A stretch of 5,730 bases of DNA from an uncultured bacterium (GTDB lineage Bacteria > Patescibacteriota > Minisyncoccia > Phycocordibacterales > UBA9973): assembly GCA_903825265.1 (NCBI GenBank), contig CAIJZW010000077.1, forward strand, positions 1-5,730. The letters are read 5' to 3'. Below, piece by piece: positions 4,685-5,730 of this stretch. The notes under the pieces were generated by a model. That model was not told the DNA's origin, searched no databases, and was given only the letters and a program-made list of their open reading frames with translations. Position numbers and translations under genes: made by a program. The stretch's first letter is position 1. The number at the start of each line of letters is the position of its first letter.

Positions 4685-5677
4685 ATGGAGAAACAAATAG
4701 ATTTTCTGGCTATAGGTGACATAGCAACTGAGCCTTTTATAAAAATTACTGATGCTGAAGCAAATTGTGACTTACAAGGAGAACATTGTAAAATATGTTT
4801 TCGTTTTGGAGAAAAGATTCCTTATGAATCTGCAGAGGTTTGTTATGCTGTTGGCAACAGCCCAAATGTTGCTGTAGGAGCAAAGAAATTAGGTATTAAC
4901 TCTTATTTAGTTTCATATATTGGTGATGACTATGTTGGTAAGCAAGACATAGAGTCTTTAATGAAAGATGGTGTAAATATAGAATATATGAAAATTGTTC
5001 CAGGTATGGATTCAAATTATCATTATGTTCTTTGGTACGAGAACGAAAGAACTATTCTTGTTAAGCATACAGAGTTCCCCTATTCTTTTTCTTTGGATAC
5101 CCCAGAAGCAAAATGGGTTTACTTATCTTCTCTTGCTTCTAACTCTTTTGATTATCATATGGAGATAAATAATTATTTAAAAAAGTATCCAAATATTAAG
5201 CTTGCTCTTCAGCCTGGTACTTTTCAAATTAAATTGGGATTAGAAGTTTTAAAAGAAATATACGAAAGAACAGAAATCCTTTTTTGTAATTATGTAGAAG
5301 CTCAAAAAATCTTAAATACAAAAGAGACAAAGATAGATAATCTTATGAAAATGCTTGTATCTTTAGGTCCTAAGATAGTTGTTATTACAGATGGACTTAA
5401 GGGCGCATATGCTTTTGACGGATTAAACTCTTGGTTTGTTCCCGTTTATGGAGAACATTCATATGAATCAACTGGAGCTGGAGATGCATTTGCAAGTGCT
5501 ATGCTATCCGCTATAATACTAGGAAAGAGTTTAGAAGAAGCATTGTTATGGGGACCTATAAATGCAATGTCTGTAGTATCTAAAGTTGGAGCACAAAAAG
5601 GTCTTCTTTCTAGAGAAGAATTAGAAAAGTTGTTATCAGAAGCAAAGGAAGATTATAAAGTAACTAAATTAAACTAA
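4685..5677 (+). CDS. PfkB/ribokinase-family carbohydrate or nucleoside kinase
   Basis: ATP-dependent kinase of the ribokinase fold; the phosphorylated sugar or nucleoside is not identifiable here. Seen: 330 residues, normal to slightly long. AVGNSPNVAVGAKKLG (55-70) matches PfkB signature 1, with GN in place of the usual GG and conserved N61. NYVEAQ (202-207) carries the N-x-x-E motif of metal/phosphate binding. TDGLKGAYAF (235-244) precedes STGAGDAFASAM (262-273), signature 2 with the GAGD anion hole and catalytic base D267. Residues 24-48 form an unusual insertion in the substrate lid, with C28, C35 and C38 (C-x6-C-x2-C) and FGEKIPYE. It diverges from the aldolase, so a phosphofructokinase role supplying fructose-1,6-bisphosphate is attractive. 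Adenosine, ribose or another sugar remain possible. The following frame starts one base after its TAA, suggesting an operon. Confidence 0.9.
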   Translation: MEKQIDFLAIGDIATEPFIKITDAEANCDLQGEHCKICFRFGEKIPYESAEVCYAVGNSPNVAVGAKKLGINSYLVSYIGDDYVGKQDIESLMKDGVNIEYMKIVPGMDSNYHYVLWYENERTILVKHTEFPYSFSLDTPEAKWVYLSSLASNSFDYHMEINNYLKKYPNIKLALQPGTFQIKLGLEVLKEIYERTEILFCNYVEAQKILNTKETKIDNLMKMLVSLGPKIVVITDGLKGAYAFDGLNSWFVPVYGEHSYESTGAGDAFASAMLSAIILGKSLEEALLWGPINAMSVVSKVGAQKGLLSREELEKLLSEAKEDYKVTKLN

Positions 5678-5678
5678 T

Positions 5679-5730
5679 ATGAAATTTAATATTATTGAAA
5701 AATTTGTAAAAAATAAAAAAGTAGAGGAAA
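5679..5730 (+). CDS. unidentified open frame, N-terminus only, cut by window edge
   Basis: An ATG one base after the kinase stop opens a frame that stays open to the end of the window, giving MKFNIIEKFVKNKKVEE. Seventeen residues are too few to assign a family. The lysine-rich amphipathic start shows no signal peptide. The TAAtATG spacing and the absence of any promoter or terminator between the genes suggest that it is co-transcribed and translationally coupled with the kinase. Some bacterial SAM-dependent methyltransferases begin similarly, but that is only an impression. Confidence 0.55.
   Translation, partial: MKFNIIEKFVKNKKVEE

Noticed and set aside
1..5730. CRISPR arrays, insertion sequences, tRNA or rRNA genes, alternative genetic code
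   Set aside because: No spaced direct repeats, transposase-like frames, cloverleaf-like sequences or in-frame TGA codons requiring recoding were seen on either strand.

Overview
The window is AT-rich (about one third G+C by eye) and densely packed. It carries housekeeping genes of a small-genome bacterium. Several traits fit the Candidate Phyla Radiation (Patescibacteria, perhaps a Parcubacteria-like lineage): a compact release factor 1, a PfkB-type kinase with a Cys-containing insertion, a coiled-coil plus transglycosylase wall enzyme and very short spacers. This placement is inference. All complete genes read through with the standard code; tryptophans checked in prfA are TGG. Complete genes end in TAA (five) or TAG (one), with no TGA stop.

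Layout. Six genes lie on the minus strand. In transcription order (right to left) they are a class II fructose-bisphosphate aldolase, bL25 (rplY), a secreted coiled-coil/lytic transglycosylase protein, bL31 (rpmE), release factor 1 (prfA) and the first 23 codons of an RNA-recognition-motif protein cut by the left edge. On the plus strand, a PfkB-family sugar/nucleoside kinase diverges from the aldolase across only 39 bp. One base after its stop, a second open frame starts and runs off the right edge. Intrinsic terminators follow rplY (a 22-bp perfect inverted repeat) and rpmE. A weaker hairpin overlaps the prfA stop.

Function. rplY, rpmE, prfA and the RRM protein belong to translation or RNA handling. 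The aldolase and kinase could form consecutive glycolytic steps if the kinase acts on fructose-6-phosphate, but its substrate cannot be read from sequence. The transglycosylase is the only envelope gene.

The most striking signal is promoter geometry. Upstream of all six complete genes a sigma70-like -10 box sits 6 to 9 bases before the start codon, which places predicted transcription starts 0 to 3 bases from the ATG. rplY, rpmE and the transglycosylase also have -35-like boxes at 17-bp spacing. This predicts leaderless mRNAs as the default. The exception is the RRM gene: a promoter lies about 150 bases upstream, and its leader holds a strong hairpin that coincides with a nine-codon upstream frame preceded by the best-placed Shine-Dalgarno-like GAGG in the window. 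The aldolase and kinase promoters are interlocked in a near-perfect 27-bp palindrome. No mobile element, CRISPR array, tRNA or rRNA was seen.
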